A stretch of 64,000 bases of DNA from AP-15 sp963797115 (GCA_963797115.1 CAWCOH010000005.1:434001-498000); one strand, 5' to 3'. Positions 8,368 through 18,563 are shown, numbered from the stretch's first letter. The notes: a model not told the origin generated them from the sequence alone. Numbers and translations are program-made.

Positions 8368-10188
8368 ATGTATGTGGCTGTCGTCCCGAACCGAGGCTCA
8401 CCGCCGGCCATCCTGCTGCGGGAGAGCTACCGCGAGGCCGGCAAGACCAAGAACCGAACCCTTGCCAACCTGTCGCGCTGGCCCGCCAAGCGCATCGAGC
8501 AACTCCGCGCCGTGCTGCGCGGCGACCCACTGCTGCCTGCCGCCGAGGCGGTGGAAATCGTCCGCGCATTGCCGCACGGCCATGTGCTCGCCGCACTGGG
8601 TACGGCGCGCCGCATCGCGCTCGACACGGTGCTGCCGCGCCGGGCGCCGCAACGCCGGCGGGATTTGGCGCTGGCCCTGATCGTTGCGCGCCTGCTCGAG
8701 CCGGCGGCCAAGCTGGCGACCGCGCGGATGCTGGACCCCGCCACTGCCAGCCATTCGCTGGGCGAGATGCTGGGGCTCGGCAAGGTTGCCGCCAAGGAGG
8801 TTTATGCCGCGCTCGACTGGCTGGGCCGCGAGCAGCGGTTCATCGAAGCCCAGCTGGCCCGCCGGCACCTCAAGGACGGCGCGCTGCTGCTCTACGACGT
8901 AACCTCGACCTATCTCGAAGGACGCTGCTGTGAACTGGCGCAGCATGGCTACAGTCGCGATCACCGTGGCGACCGGCCGCAGATTGTCATTGGCCTGATG
9001 TGCGCGGCCGACGGCGGCCCGGTCGCGGTCGAGGTGTCGGGGCCTGCCCCGGCGCAGGCCGGGGGCAACACCGCCGATCCGGTGACGCTGGCGGCACAGA
9101 TCGATAAGCTAAAGCAGCGCTTCAAGCTGCAGCGCGTGGTGATGGTCGGCGACCGCGGCGTGCTGACCAGCGCGCGGATAGAGCAGACATTGCGTCCGGC
9201 TGGTCTGGATTGGATCACCGCGCTGCGCGCTCCGGCAATCAAGCAGCTCGCCGCCGCGGGCGGGCCGTTGCAGCCCTCGCTGTTCGATGATCGCGACATG
9301 CCCACGGGTCAAGCCCGTGGGCTGAAGGCCCACGAGATCACCAGCCCCGACTATCCCGGCGAACGCCTGGTGGTCTGTAAGAACCCGTTGCTGGCCGAAG
9401 AGCGCGCTCGCAAACGCGCCGAGCTGTTAGCCGCCACCGAGAAGGAGCTCGCGCTCATTGTGGGGCGCGTGCAGCGGGCGCGCAGTCCGCTGCACGGCGC
9501 TGCGGCGATCGGCCAGGCCGTCGGTGCAGTGCTGGGACGGCGCCACATGGCCAAGCATTTCCAGATCCGCATCACCGACGATACGTTCAGCTTCGCCCAA
9601 AACCCCCTCACCATCGCCGCCGAGGCCGCGCTCGACGGCATCTATGTGATCCGTACCAATCTGCCGGCCGCACAGTCCGATGCCCCCACGGGACAAGCCC
9701 GTGGGCTGACGGCCCACGCCACGGTGCGCGCTTACAAAAGCCTCAGCGGCGTCGAGCGCGCCTTCCGCTCGCTGAAGACCGTCGATCTCGAGCTGCGTCC
9801 GGTGTTCCATTGGACCGCACCGCGGGTGCGCGCCCACGTCTTGCTGTGCATGCTGGCCTATTATCTGCAGTGGCACATGCGCCGGAGCCTCGCCCCGATG
9901 CTGTTCGATGAGCCCGACCCGGCCGCGCGCGAGGCGCAGCGCACCTCACCGGTGGCCAAGGCCGAACCCTCGCCGGCGGCGCAACGCAAGGCCGCCCGCA
10001 AACGCACCGACCCCGCAGAGGGCGAACCGCTCCCGGTGCACAGCTTCCACACCCTGCTCGGCGATCCCGCCACGCTTACCCGCAATGTCGTGCGCCTCGG
10101 GCATGACCACCTCACCGCCGTCCTCGCCACCCCCACCCCCACCCAACACCGCGCCCTCGATCTACTCGGCGTCACCCTCACCGCGTAG
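8368..10188 (+). CDS. IS1634-family (IS4 superfamily) transposase
   Basis: A 606-residue DDE transposase. Candidate catalytic residues are the Asp in LLLYDVTSTYLEG, the Asp in VVMVGDRGVL and the Glu in YKSLSGVERAFRSLKT, with the YREK-like spacing of the IS4 group. The ORF is intact, so the element may still be active. Two insertions of one palindromic DNA element are translated in frame inside it (PTGQARGLKAH and PTGQARGLTAH), apparently tolerated. ATG 8368 lies in a short leader after the left inverted repeat. Confidence 0.85.
   Translation: MYVAVVPNRGSPPAILLRESYREAGKTKNRTLANLSRWPAKRIEQLRAVLRGDPLLPAAEAVEIVRALPHGHVLAALGTARRIALDTVLPRRAPQRRRDLALALIVARLLEPAAKLATARMLDPATASHSLGEMLGLGKVAAKEVYAALDWLGREQRFIEAQLARRHLKDGALLLYDVTSTYLEGRCCELAQHGYSRDHRGDRPQIVIGLMCAADGGPVAVEVSGPAPAQAGGNTADPVTLAAQIDKLKQRFKLQRVVMVGDRGVLTSARIEQTLRPAGLDWITALRAPAIKQLAAAGGPLQPSLFDDRDMPTGQARGLKAHEITSPDYPGERLVVCKNPLLAEERARKRAELLAATEKELALIVGRVQRARSPLHGAAAIGQAVGAVLGRRHMAKHFQIRITDDTFSFAQNPLTIAAEAALDGIYVIRTNLPAAQSDAPTGQARGLTAHATVRAYKSLSGVERAFRSLKTVDLELRPVFHWTAPRVRAHVLLCMLAYYLQWHMRRSLAPMLFDEPDPAAREAQRTSPVAKAEPSPAAQRKAARKRTDPAEGEPLPVHSFHTLLGDPATLTRNVVRLGHDHLTAVLATPTPTQHRALDLLGVTLTA
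9301..9333 (+). repeat. 33-bp palindromic element, copy 1
   Basis: The unit is CCCACGGG, a short CAAG-type spacer, then CCCGTGGG and a trailing GCCCAC arm that can pair instead with GTGGGC. It can therefore form two alternative hairpins. It lies in frame in the transposase gene and reads PTGQARGLKAH. Two further copies are at 9685 and 34257. Confidence 0.7.
9685..9717 (+). repeat. 33-bp palindromic element, copy 2
   Basis: Same structure as the copy at 9301, with a few base changes in the spacer and loop. It is again in frame in the transposase (PTGQARGLTAH), between the GIYVIRTNLPA segment and the Glu-containing YKSLSGVERAF segment. Confidence 0.7.
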
Positions 10189-10348
10189 ACAGACCGATGC
10201 CATCCGCCGCGAATTATCCCAATGGCTTGCCGTCAAAACACGGCAAAGTTCGGCCTAGGGGCAGCCCTCGCAATTCTGGAGGGGCTAACCCACCCGGCCC
10301 CGTTTCTCAGGGGCCACGAGATCGCCGATCGGAGGGGGCACGGCGATG

Positions 10349-12541
10349 AATGCGATTCCGAATTAATCGCATTTTCTTGTCGATGCTCACGCTACCGAGT
10401 CGCCGCACAAACGTTCCTCGTCATCGCGGGTGGCTCGACAGGGCCCGCTAGGGCGCAGGCGCTGGGGGGCCCGTCGACGGGCGCGGAGGTAACCGGCCCT
10501 ATCCGTCTGCCGCGGATCGAGGTTGCGGGCCAAGAAGAGACAGCCAGCGGTCCCGTAGAGGGCTATGTCGCTACCCGCAGCTCTGCCGGCACCAAGACCG
10601 ACACGCCTCTGATCGAGACCCCCGCAGTCGATCTCCGTCGTCACGCGGGATCAAATGGATGCGCAAAACGCGCAGACGATCAACGCAGCAGTCCGCTACT
10701 CGCCCGGCGTCAGGACGGACCTCCTTGGAGCCGACGTCAGGTTCGACGGCAGGGTCGTAATCCGCGGTTTTCTCGCCGATCAATACTGGGATGAACTGAC
10801 GCTGTTCCGCGGAGCGTTCAGCGCTCCGGTCGTCGAGCCCTGGCTGCTCGATCGCATCGATATCGTTCACGGTCCCGATTCTGTGCTGTATGGGCAAGCC
10901 TCTCCGGGCGGGTTTCTCAACCTCGCCAGCAAGCTCCCCGTCCGCGACCTTCTGCACGTCATGATGTTCCAAACGGGACGCTACGGCCGCGTCCAGGGTG
11001 CCTTCGATCTCGGCGGCCCGCTCAACCCCGAAGGCACACTGCTCTACCGCGTCGCGGGTCTCGGGCGCGATACGGGGTCGCAGGTCGACTTCACCACGTA
11101 TCAGCGCCTCGCGCTGGCACCGGCGGCGACATGGCGACCGACAAGCGACACCAAGGTAACCTTGCTCGGTTCACTCCTCTACGATCCGCAGGCCGGCTTC
11201 TTCAACCAGCTGCCCTTTCAGGGGACGGTGCTCTTCAATCCCAATGGCAATATCCCAACCAGTTTCTTTCAAGGCGATCCCGATTTCTCCAGGTTCAGGT
11301 GGAGCCAGGAGACAATCGGATATATTGCCGACCACCGGTTCGATGAAATTTGGCGAGTGCGTCAGAACCTGCGTTTTCTGCACCAGCTGGTCAACTACCA
11401 CGATGTTTATGCCATTGGGTTCCAACCCAACTTGCTAACGCTGGATCGAGATGCCTTTGTCAACGATGAATACCAGAACGCTTTTGTGCTCGACAACCAG
11501 GCGCTGGCGAATGTAGCGACGGGACCGCTGCAACACACTTTCTTGTTTGGGCTCGGCCATCAGCCCGCAGTATACGCCCAGACCTATCGCGAATTTCCGA
11601 CAACCTCGATCGACTACCTGAACCCGATCTACCTACCGGTCGTATTGGATTCGGACCCCCTGTTTTTTGACAAAACGCGGCAGTCGCAGGGTCAGACCGG
11701 CATCTACGCGCAGGATCAGGTGAACCTGAGAGGATGGTCATTGACAGTTGGTGGCCGGCACGACTGGCTCAACGTCAATACGACCAATCTGCTGACCAAC
11801 ACGACCACCTCAACCAACGATAGTGCGTTCAGCTGGCGGACCGGTCTGCTCTATCTTACCGAATGGGGAGTTGCGCCCTATTACAGCTACGCAACTCCTT
11901 CAGCCGACATCCGGCACCAGCTTTTCCGGCGCCGCGTTCCAGCCCACCACTGGCCGGCAGCACGAAGTCGGCCTCAAATATCAGATCCCGGGCACCCGCA
12001 GTCTGTTCACCGCGGCGTTCTACAATCTGACCCAACAAAACGTGCTGACGTTCGATCCGGCGCACCCCAACTTCAGCGTGCAGACCGGCGCGATTCGCTC
12101 TCGCGGCGTCGAGCTCCAGGGTAAAGTGAGCCTGACCGACGGACTAAGCCTGATTGCGTCCTATACGTACCTGGACAGTATTGTGACGATGCCACCTTGG
12201 GCACAGCTCAGCCGGGGCTGCCGCGCAACGCGGCAGCCGGATGGGCCGAGTACGCTTTCCAATCCGCGCCGCTGAACGGGCAGAGCGTCGGCGCCGGCTT
12301 CCGCTACGCATGTAACGCGTCCGCCGACGATATCAATTCCTTCAAGGTCCCCGCATACGGCGTGTTCGACGCGATGGTCCGTTATGACCTCGGCGCTCGG
12401 GTGCCGCGGCTGTCAGGCGTGCAGCTTCAGCTCAATGCCACAAACCTGTTGGACACCCGATATATCTCGTTCTCAAACAATCTCGGCGCCTATTACGGGT
12501 TGCGCCGTGCGGTGCTCGCCAACGTCGCGTTGCGATGGTGA
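10349..12541 (+). pseudogene. TonB-dependent siderophore receptor, frameshifted
   Basis: The four frames join into one FhuA/FpvA-like receptor: a leader and TonB-box region (about 10349-10620), a plug domain with INAAVRYSPGVRTD, RIDIVHGPDSVLYGQASPGG and GFLNLASK, strands of the barrel, and a C-terminal LQLNATNLLDTRYISF with a terminal aromatic (RW). Frame changes fall near 10400, 10622 (a run of five C), 11905 and 12190. This many breaks suggests real decay, possibly with some base-calling error. It overlaps the following PepSY gene by a few bases, as in siderophore-uptake operons, and the IS ends about 90 bases upstream. Confidence 0.8.
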
Positions 12542-13739
12542 TCGATGACGCCGGCCGCGCAGGCCCGGTAACCCCCCGCGGCGTAATCCTGCTGATCCAT
12601 CGTTACTCCGGCCTGGTCATGGCTCTATTCCTCGCCATCACCGGTGTTACCGGGAGCGTGATCGGTTTCGGCGAGGAAATCGACGCTTGGCTCAATCCCG
12701 ATCTCTTTTTGGCATCTGTGTCGGGACCGGCGCGGAAACCGACGGAGCTGGCAGCGGCGACCGAAACTGCCGACCCGCGCATCCGGGTCGTGGGGCTGGC
12801 GCTGTCGATCACATCTGGGCAATCGCTGTCGCTTAAGGTTGCGCCCGTATCGACGAGGCGAGCGGCAAACCCTTTGCGGTCGATTTCACCGAGATCTCTC
12901 TCGATCCGTACACTGGGGCCGTCATCGGACGTCGTTCGGATGCAGCGGGTTTCGACAGACGGCATCTGATCACGACCCTGCGCAAGTTCCACGCCTCGTT
13001 GCTGCTCGGATCGCCGGGCCGGATGCTGCTCGGCAGTGTTGCTATCGTATGGGTAATCAATTGCTTTCTTGGACTGTGGCTGACCTTGCCGCAGAGGCGG
13101 CCCCGTTTGACGCACTGGCGTGCGGCGTGGGTGATCGCCGCGGTTCCGACGGTCACCGCTTCACGCTCGACCTGCATCGCGCTGCCGCGCTCTGGTTCTG
13201 GTTCGTGCTCCTGGCCCTTGCCGTCTCCAGCGTGCACCTCGGCCTATCGCAGACGGTCTTCCGACCCATCGTCTCGCTGTTTTCCCCGTTGACGCCCAGT
13301 CTTTCCGAGCAGGGCGAATCCCGGCGGCGCGCCGCCCCGGTCCCGCCGCGCCTGACGCTCGCTGACGCCATATCGGCAGCCAGCTCCGAAGCGGGTGCCC
13401 GCGGCTGGAAACTCCGCCAGAGCGGAATCTTCGCCTTCCGCTTTATGGGGTATATACAGCGTTCGCCTGACGCCTTCGGGAGAAGATAGTGATTTCGGCC
13501 TCGATCCGACCAGGTTGCTCATCGACGACCAGGACGGGCATATCGTCACTGCCGCTGTCCCCGGCGAAGGGACGCTGGGGGACATATTTATTCAGCTGCA
13601 ATTCCGGTTGCACAGCGGAGAAATCGCCGGGCTTCCCGGGCGAGTAGTCGTAGCGGTTTCCGGCGTCGTGGTCGCGACGCTTTCCGTCACCGGTGTCCTG
13701 ATTTGGTTGCAGAAGCGGCGTTTCGCCAATCGCACATGA
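12535..13739 (+). pseudogene. PepSY-associated TM-helix protein (iron-uptake membrane protein), frameshifted
   Basis: Pieces in different frames rebuild a PepSY_TM protein: ILLIHRYSGLVMALFLAITG (TM1), a periplasmic PepSY segment with ISLDPYTGAVIG, HASLLLGSPGRMLLG with VINCFLGLWLTLP (TM2), RAAALWFWFVLLALAVSS (TM3), and a C-terminal part ending VVVATLSVTGVLIWLQKRR (TM4). Breaks occur near 12840, 13120 and 13475. Such proteins partner TonB receptors in reducing or releasing iron from siderophores. Both genes of this pair are broken, so the uptake route is probably dead here. Confidence 0.75.
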
Positions 13740-13756
13740 TCGTTAAAGGCCGTTGC

Positions 13757-16168
13757 TCAGAAGGTTATACGTATGCCGCCATAGACGGCCAATGGCGCCC
13801 CCAGCACCTCGGTGCGGCGATCGGATAGTACGATCGGCAAACCTACATTCGTCACCGATTCCGGATCGAAGTAGGTTCCGAACAGGGCGTAGCGGCGGTT
13901 GAACAGGTTGTTGATCAGACCGAAAAATTGCACTCGCTCGGTCGCCTGAAAGGTGGCGTGCAGGTTGACCAGCCAATGGGCGGGGAGCTGCGCGTTCTGA
14001 TTGGCGTCGTCGCCCTGAAAATACCGGCTGCTGACGGCGACCGTGTCCAGGCCGATGGTCCACTCGGGCGTCGGCTTGAAATCGATTCCGAGCTTCCCCT
14101 GCATCAGCGGGATGAGAGGTATCCGTTTACCCGGCGTTACCAGGACGTTGCCTTCGTCGTTTGCCATCGGGTTGTTCGGCGAGGAGAGGTCGCCGGTGAA
14201 CTGGTAGGTGGCGTCGATTAGGCTGTAGCCGGCGTAGACGAGCCATTGGGAGGATTCGTACTGGATGCTCGCTTCCACCCCCTGGCGGCGCGTACCCGGC
14301 ACATTCTGAAAAAAGCCCCGGCCCTCCACCGTGCTGGCGACGTTGATGATGTCGTCGCTGCTGTTGGTGCGGAAGAGTGCGGCTTTCCATTCGAGCTTGC
14401 CGCCGTCGAGCGCGAGATTGCTGCGCAATCCCGCCTCGTAGGTGCTGGCGACCACCTGCTTCAGCGGGGGATCGGACACCAGAGAGCTCTCTATGAGACA
14501 CGGCCGGTTCGGATCGGAACAGGCCGTTTCGAGCGGCGTCGGGGCCCGGTTCGATTGTGAATAGCCGAAATATGCCGTCAGACCCGGGGTCAGCTTGTAG
14601 GTCAGCCCCGAAACCGGATTGAAGTGGGCGTAGGTTTGATTGCTGTTGAGCTCTGGGGCGTCACCGAGCCGGTCGCCAACGGCGATGCTGGCGACGTTCA
14701 AGCGCCCTCCGGCGATCAGCGACAGGCGTTCGTCGATGTCGAAGGTGTCGAGCCCATAGAAGCCGTAATAGGTGTTGCGCGTGCTGGTGTCGACGGGAAC
14801 AAAGCCGACATTGCCGAGCGTGCGGATTATTGCGCCATTACCGGGAATGGCGCGATTGATCCCCACGAAGAGATCCGGGTAGATGAACCCGAGCGTGCTG
14901 TCGGAGTTGAAGCTGCCGGTGCTGTAATCGATGCTACCGCCCAAGAGAAAATTATTGCCATGACCGAACAGGCTTTCGGTGCTCGCGGACTGCAGCGATC
15001 CGCCTAGCGTGGTCGCGCGATTAGCGGTACGGTCGATGGTCCCGTACGGGGTCGCGTTGCAGGTATTGCCGCTTCCCGGCGGGCATGGGATCGCATTGTT
15101 GCTTTGATCGAGGATGGCGAATTGATCGCGAAACGCGGTCGTCACTGGGTTCGGGCGCGCAAAGCCGTCATCCTCAAGGCACAGATGGTCGCGGAATTGG
15201 GGGCTTGCGCTGGTGCTGCAGCGTTCGGTGTCGGCGACGTTGCCGTCGAGGTGGTTTTGGCTGTAGCCCCGAACGTATAGGTTGCCCTGCAGCGACCACG
15301 TGTTGGTCAGCGCGTAGTTGCCGTTCAGCCCGACCAGGCCCATCAGGTTCTTTGTCGTTTGCGGCGTCGTGAAGACGGAGCGGTCGTCGATTTGATCGAG
15401 CAGTTGGATCGGGGTCGCCGCGGCCACCCCCAGCGAGGCCCTGGAGCCGGCGGCCACCAGATGGAACTCGCCGCGGTCGACCCGCCGCCCGAAATCGGCG
15501 TACAACCGCGTCAAGTCGGCCGATGATTGGAAGCGCCAGCCCCCCTGGTGCGAACCTTGCGCTGCGAGGTAGAGGGCGTCGTCGCCGAACTGGATGCCGG
15601 TCTGCACGGCTCCGGTGAAGGTGCCGAAGGAGCCGCCCTGAACCTCCGCCTCCGTGCCGCGGTAGGTGAACCCGTTTTTCATCTTGAGGTTGATCGCGCC
15701 GCCGAGCGCGTTCAGTCCGAAGACCGGGTTGTTGGTCCACAAATCAGCAGTGTCGATGGCGATGGTCGGAATGAAGTCCCAGTTGATCGTGTCGCCGAAC
15801 GCCTCGTTGAAGCGAATACCGCTCATATACACCGCAATGCCCTGCGGGGTGCCCTGTACCGGCGACGCCGCGAAGCCCCGATAGCTGAGCTCTTGTGCGG
15901 CAGTGTTCCCGCTCGGATCGGACACCGAGACCCCGGGGATGCGTTGGAAGAGCGTACCCGTAACGTTAGGCGACTCGGTGCGGGTAAAGTCAGGCGGTGT
16001 CAGCGTTTGCACCGTACCCGGAATCTTATCGCGATCGACGGTCCAGCCGAGGGGCGAAGGCGCGATGACGTTGACCTCGGGTAATGCCACGGTTTCGCTC
16101 TGCGCCAGAGCCGAAGCCGGCAGCATGAACAGCGCGGAGAAAGCTCTCGCCAATGCCGCGATGCGCAT
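13757..16168 (-). CDS. TonB-dependent outer-membrane receptor
   Basis: An intact 803-residue receptor: a signal peptide ending ASALAQ, a plug domain (LFQRIPGVSVSDPSGN, ELSYRGFAASPVQGTPQGIA, NALGGAINLKMKNG), a 22-strand-type barrel, and a C-terminus ending GGIRITF with the expected last Phe. The gene is divergent from the two-component genes and sits upstream of pqq and xoxF. In other methylotrophs a TonB receptor near xoxF takes up lanthanide-chelator complexes; that role is an inference from position here. Iron or another ligand is equally possible. Confidence 0.85.
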   Translation of the reverse strand: MRIAALARAFSALFMLPASALAQSETVALPEVNVIAPSPLGWTVDRDKIPGTVQTLTPPDFTRTESPNVTGTLFQRIPGVSVSDPSGNTAAQELSYRGFAASPVQGTPQGIAVYMSGIRFNEAFGDTINWDFIPTIAIDTADLWTNNPVFGLNALGGAINLKMKNGFTYRGTEAEVQGGSFGTFTGAVQTGIQFGDDALYLAAQGSHQGGWRFQSSADLTRLYADFGRRVDRGEFHLVAAGSRASLGVAAATPIQLLDQIDDRSVFTTPQTTKNLMGLVGLNGNYALTNTWSLQGNLYVRGYSQNHLDGNVADTERCSTSASPQFRDHLCLEDDGFARPNPVTTAFRDQFAILDQSNNAIPCPPGSGNTCNATPYGTIDRTANRATTLGGSLQSASTESLFGHGNNFLLGGSIDYSTGSFNSDSTLGFIYPDLFVGINRAIPGNGAIIRTLGNVGFVPVDTSTRNTYYGFYGLDTFDIDERLSLIAGGRLNVASIAVGDRLGDAPELNSNQTYAHFNPVSGLTYKLTPGLTAYFGYSQSNRAPTPLETACSDPNRPCLIESSLVSDPPLKQVVASTYEAGLRSNLALDGGKLEWKAALFRTNSSDDIINVASTVEGRGFFQNVPGTRRQGVEASIQYESSQWLVYAGYSLIDATYQFTGDLSSPNNPMANDEGNVLVTPGKRIPLIPLMQGKLGIDFKPTPEWTIGLDTVAVSSRYFQGDDANQNAQLPAHWLVNLHATFQATERVQFFGLINNLFNRRYALFGTYFDPESVTNVGLPIVLSDRRTEVLGAPLAVYGGIRITF

Positions 16169-16272
16169 TCCCTCACCTCGAGAGGGCCAATTCGTGGTTG
16201 ATCGCCGGCCCCTGCTCGGAACGCACTACCATCCCTCAAAACGAGCCCGCACGCTTTCCTGATTTGAGGCAG

Positions 16273-16306
16273 AGATTTTCCCGAGCTCTGAGGGAAGATT
16301 TCCCGA
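16273..16306. promoter_or_regulatory. direct repeats in the receptor/histidine-kinase divergent promoter region
   Basis: AGATTTTCCCGA (16273-16284) and AGATTTCCCGA (16296-16306) form direct repeats 23 bases apart, about two helix turns. They lie in the 225-base spacer between the divergent TonB receptor and histidine kinase. This is a candidate activator site, perhaps for the response regulator encoded at 17767. No protein-binding evidence exists. Confidence 0.3.
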
Positions 16307-16393
16307 CGCGGGCAGGATTACTGAAAGTCGGTATTCACACGCGTGCTGCCGTGGCATTTTGCGATCGAAAAGTGTCAGGGGTCCTAGGAGCAA

Positions 16394-17770
16394 ATGTCGC
16401 TGCGGTTTCGCCTGATCGCCCTGGTTTGGGTCGTCCTGCCGGTAAGTCTCGCTTTTGGCGGCCTGGCGGTTTGGATCGACGCGTCGTGCTCGGTCCATAT
16501 CGAGATGCGCGCCGCACTCCAGGTCGCGCGACAAACCATCGAGACAGGAATCCAACGTCTCCAGAGCGCTCCCGACCCCGCGCGCTACCGCGACGAACTG
16601 GTCGCCTCGTTCAAGGGTAACCGCCATTTGAGGGTGGGGCTCATCGGGACAACCGAGGCAAGTGCCGCGCCGGTTGCCGACCGCTCGCCGCTCGGAAACG
16701 TACCGGCGTGGTTTGTTCGTCTGATCGCGGTCGAGCCGACAACCCGTCACGTCCCGGTCGTCGTCGGCGATCGCGACTACGGCACGATTTCCATTGAGAC
16801 CGATCCGGGTAACGAGATCCTCGAAGTCTGGAACGACTTTGCGGAGAGCTTGGTAACGCCGGTCGTGTTCTGCGGGCTGATGATCCTGCTGATCTATGTC
16901 TTCATCGGCCGGGCGCTCCGCCCCCTCGGCCGCCTGGCGGCAGCAATGGAGGATGTCGGGGAGGGCCGTTACCGGACCCGCATCAGCGGCCGGCTGACGC
17001 CGGAGCTGGCGCGTTTACGCGACAGCTTCAACCGAATGGCAGCGCGGTTGGCGGAAGCTGACGCGATGAACCGGGGTCTGAACGAGCAACTCCTGACCCT
17101 GCAAGATCACGAGCGCAGCGAGCTGGCGCGTGACCTTCACGACGAGGTCAGCCCGTTTTTATTCGCCATCAATATCGACGCCGCGGCCGCCTCGCAGCGA
17201 CTGGAGGAGGGGCGCGCGGCCGAGGCGGAGGAACATATCCGACTGATCGCGGAAGCGGTCCGGCATATGCAGCGGCAGGTCAGGCGCATGCTGGGCAGGC
17301 TACGGCCAATCGGGCTCGCCGAATTCGGCCTGTGCGAAGCGATTGAGAACCTGGTCGCATTTTGGCGCCGGCGCCGGCCAGATCTCCGCTATCAAGTGGA
17401 AATCTACACCGATTGCAAGGATTTAGGGGAACTGTTCGGGACGACAATCTGCCGTGTCGTCCAGGAGGCGCTCAGCAACGCCGTGCGGCACGCCGAGGCG
17501 GCGCTCGTGACAATCTCGATCGACCGTCGCCATGATGCCGCGGCGGACCGTGACGAGATCAAGGTGGTCGTCGCCGATGACGGCCAGGGCGTCAGGGAGC
17601 CGAACCGGCTTGGCTACGGTCTCCTGGGCGTGCGCGAGCGGGTCAGCGCCGTCGGCGGTCGGCTGACCTTTTCGAACCGCTCAGGGAAAGGTTTCCAGGT
17701 GACGGCAACTTTTCCGTGGGCGCCAACGCAGAGCCCTCCAACCCCGTCGCTCGCGGTCACGGAGCCATGA
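16394..17770 (+). CDS. sensor histidine kinase, NarL/HisKA_3 family
   Basis: The 458-residue kinase has a TM helix at about 8-28, a periplasmic domain, a second TM at about 154-174 (VVFCGLMILLIYVFIGRAL), a HAMP linker, a HisKA_3 dimerisation domain with the phospho-His H249 in ARDLHDEVSPFLF, and a HATPase_c domain (EALSNAVRHAE; VVADDGQGV; GYGLLGVRERV). It phosphorylates the response regulator whose ATG overlaps its stop codon (ATGA). Its location beside pqq and xoxF suggests control of methanol or lanthanide metabolism. The ligand of the periplasmic domain is unknown. Confidence 0.9.
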   Translation: MSLRFRLIALVWVVLPVSLAFGGLAVWIDASCSVHIEMRAALQVARQTIETGIQRLQSAPDPARYRDELVASFKGNRHLRVGLIGTTEASAAPVADRSPLGNVPAWFVRLIAVEPTTRHVPVVVGDRDYGTISIETDPGNEILEVWNDFAESLVTPVVFCGLMILLIYVFIGRALRPLGRLAAAMEDVGEGRYRTRISGRLTPELARLRDSFNRMAARLAEADAMNRGLNEQLLTLQDHERSELARDLHDEVSPFLFAINIDAAAASQRLEEGRAAEAEEHIRLIAEAVRHMQRQVRRMLGRLRPIGLAEFGLCEAIENLVAFWRRRRPDLRYQVEIYTDCKDLGELFGTTICRVVQEALSNAVRHAEAALVTISIDRRHDAAADRDEIKVVVADDGQGVREPNRLGYGLLGVRERVSAVGGRLTFSNRSGKGFQVTATFPWAPTQSPPTPSLAVTEP

Positions 17771-18504
17771 AAATACTGATCGTCGACGATCACCCCATTG
17801 TGCGAGCCGGGTTGAAGCGATTGCTCGCCGCCGAACCGAATGCCGAAGTTTGCGAAGCGGCCGACGGAAGAGAGGCGTTGCATGCCTTCCGTGAACAGCG
17901 GCCCACCTTGGTAATTCTCGATCTAAACTTGCCCGGCCTCGGTGGAGTAGAAGTAATTGCGCGCCTGAAGATCGCGGAGCCAGAGGCGCGCATGTTGGTT
18001 CTCAGCATGCACGACGACTATATCCACGTAACTCGCGCGCTCCAGGCGGGAGCCGCGGGTTATGTCAGCAAGAACGCGCCGCCCGAACAGCTTCTCGAAG
18101 CGGTTAGGCGCGTCGCCAGCGGGCACACTTATGTCGAACGCGAAATCGCCGAAGGGCTCGTATTCTCGAATTTGCGGACGCCTTTGCATCCACTCGACGA
18201 TCTTTCCTCACGCGACCTCGAAATGCTGCGTCTCCTGGCCCAGGGTCGTACTCTTCCGCAAATTGCCGACGCGCTCGGCATCGCCTATAAAACCGCGGCG
18301 AACAGCTCAACCCGCATAAAGGCCAAGCTCGGCGCCGCGGGCACGGCCGATCTAATCCGCATCGCGATCCGCGCGGGCTTGGTCGATCGAGATGCCGGTG
18401 CCGGTTCGGCAGTTGCTTCTCCCGAACTTCCCCCGCGCGGACTAGCGCAGACAACCGCCCGGGACGGGACCCCCGCGGCGCTTTCGATTCCGCCGAGGAG
18501 GTGA
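17767..18504 (+). CDS. NarL/FixJ-type response regulator
   Basis: The receiver domain starts MKILIVDDHPIVRAGLKRLL with the phospho-acceptor D52 in LVILDLNLPG. The C-terminal LuxR-type helix-turn-helix (LSSRDLEMLRLLAQGRTLPQ, then ADALGIAYKTAANSSTRIKA) occupies about residues 145-210. Its ATG overlaps the kinase TGA, so the two are coupled. Targets probably include the nearby receptor, pqq or xox genes. The HTH departs slightly from consensus (TAANSSTRI in place of TVKNHVSRI). The 3' end overlaps the original 3' end of the opposing ThuA gene. Confidence 0.9.
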   Translation: MKILIVDDHPIVRAGLKRLLAAEPNAEVCEAADGREALHAFREQRPTLVILDLNLPGLGGVEVIARLKIAEPEARMLVLSMHDDYIHVTRALQAGAAGYVSKNAPPEQLLEAVRRVASGHTYVEREIAEGLVFSNLRTPLHPLDDLSSRDLEMLRLLAQGRTLPQIADALGIAYKTAANSSTRIKAKLGAAGTADLIRIAIRAGLVDRDAGAGSAVASPELPPRGLAQTTARDGTPAALSIPPRR

Positions 18505-18563
18505 CGCCGAAATAACGGCTCGGCATAGCTTTCCGATGTGTGGCCTATCGCGGTGTACCAGCT

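Larger units (their letters stand above)
8242..10259 (+). mobile_element. IS1634-type insertion sequence with terminal inverted repeats
   Basis: The left end reads CCTAGGCCGAACTTTG from 8242. The right end, read from the minus strand starting at 10259, gives the same 16 bases, followed by weaker matches. The element encloses one transposase gene. Because the outermost CCTAGG is itself a palindrome, it could be either part of the repeat or a 6-base target duplication. The left flank is a molybdoenzyme relic and the right flank a degenerate siderophore receptor. Confidence 0.8.
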
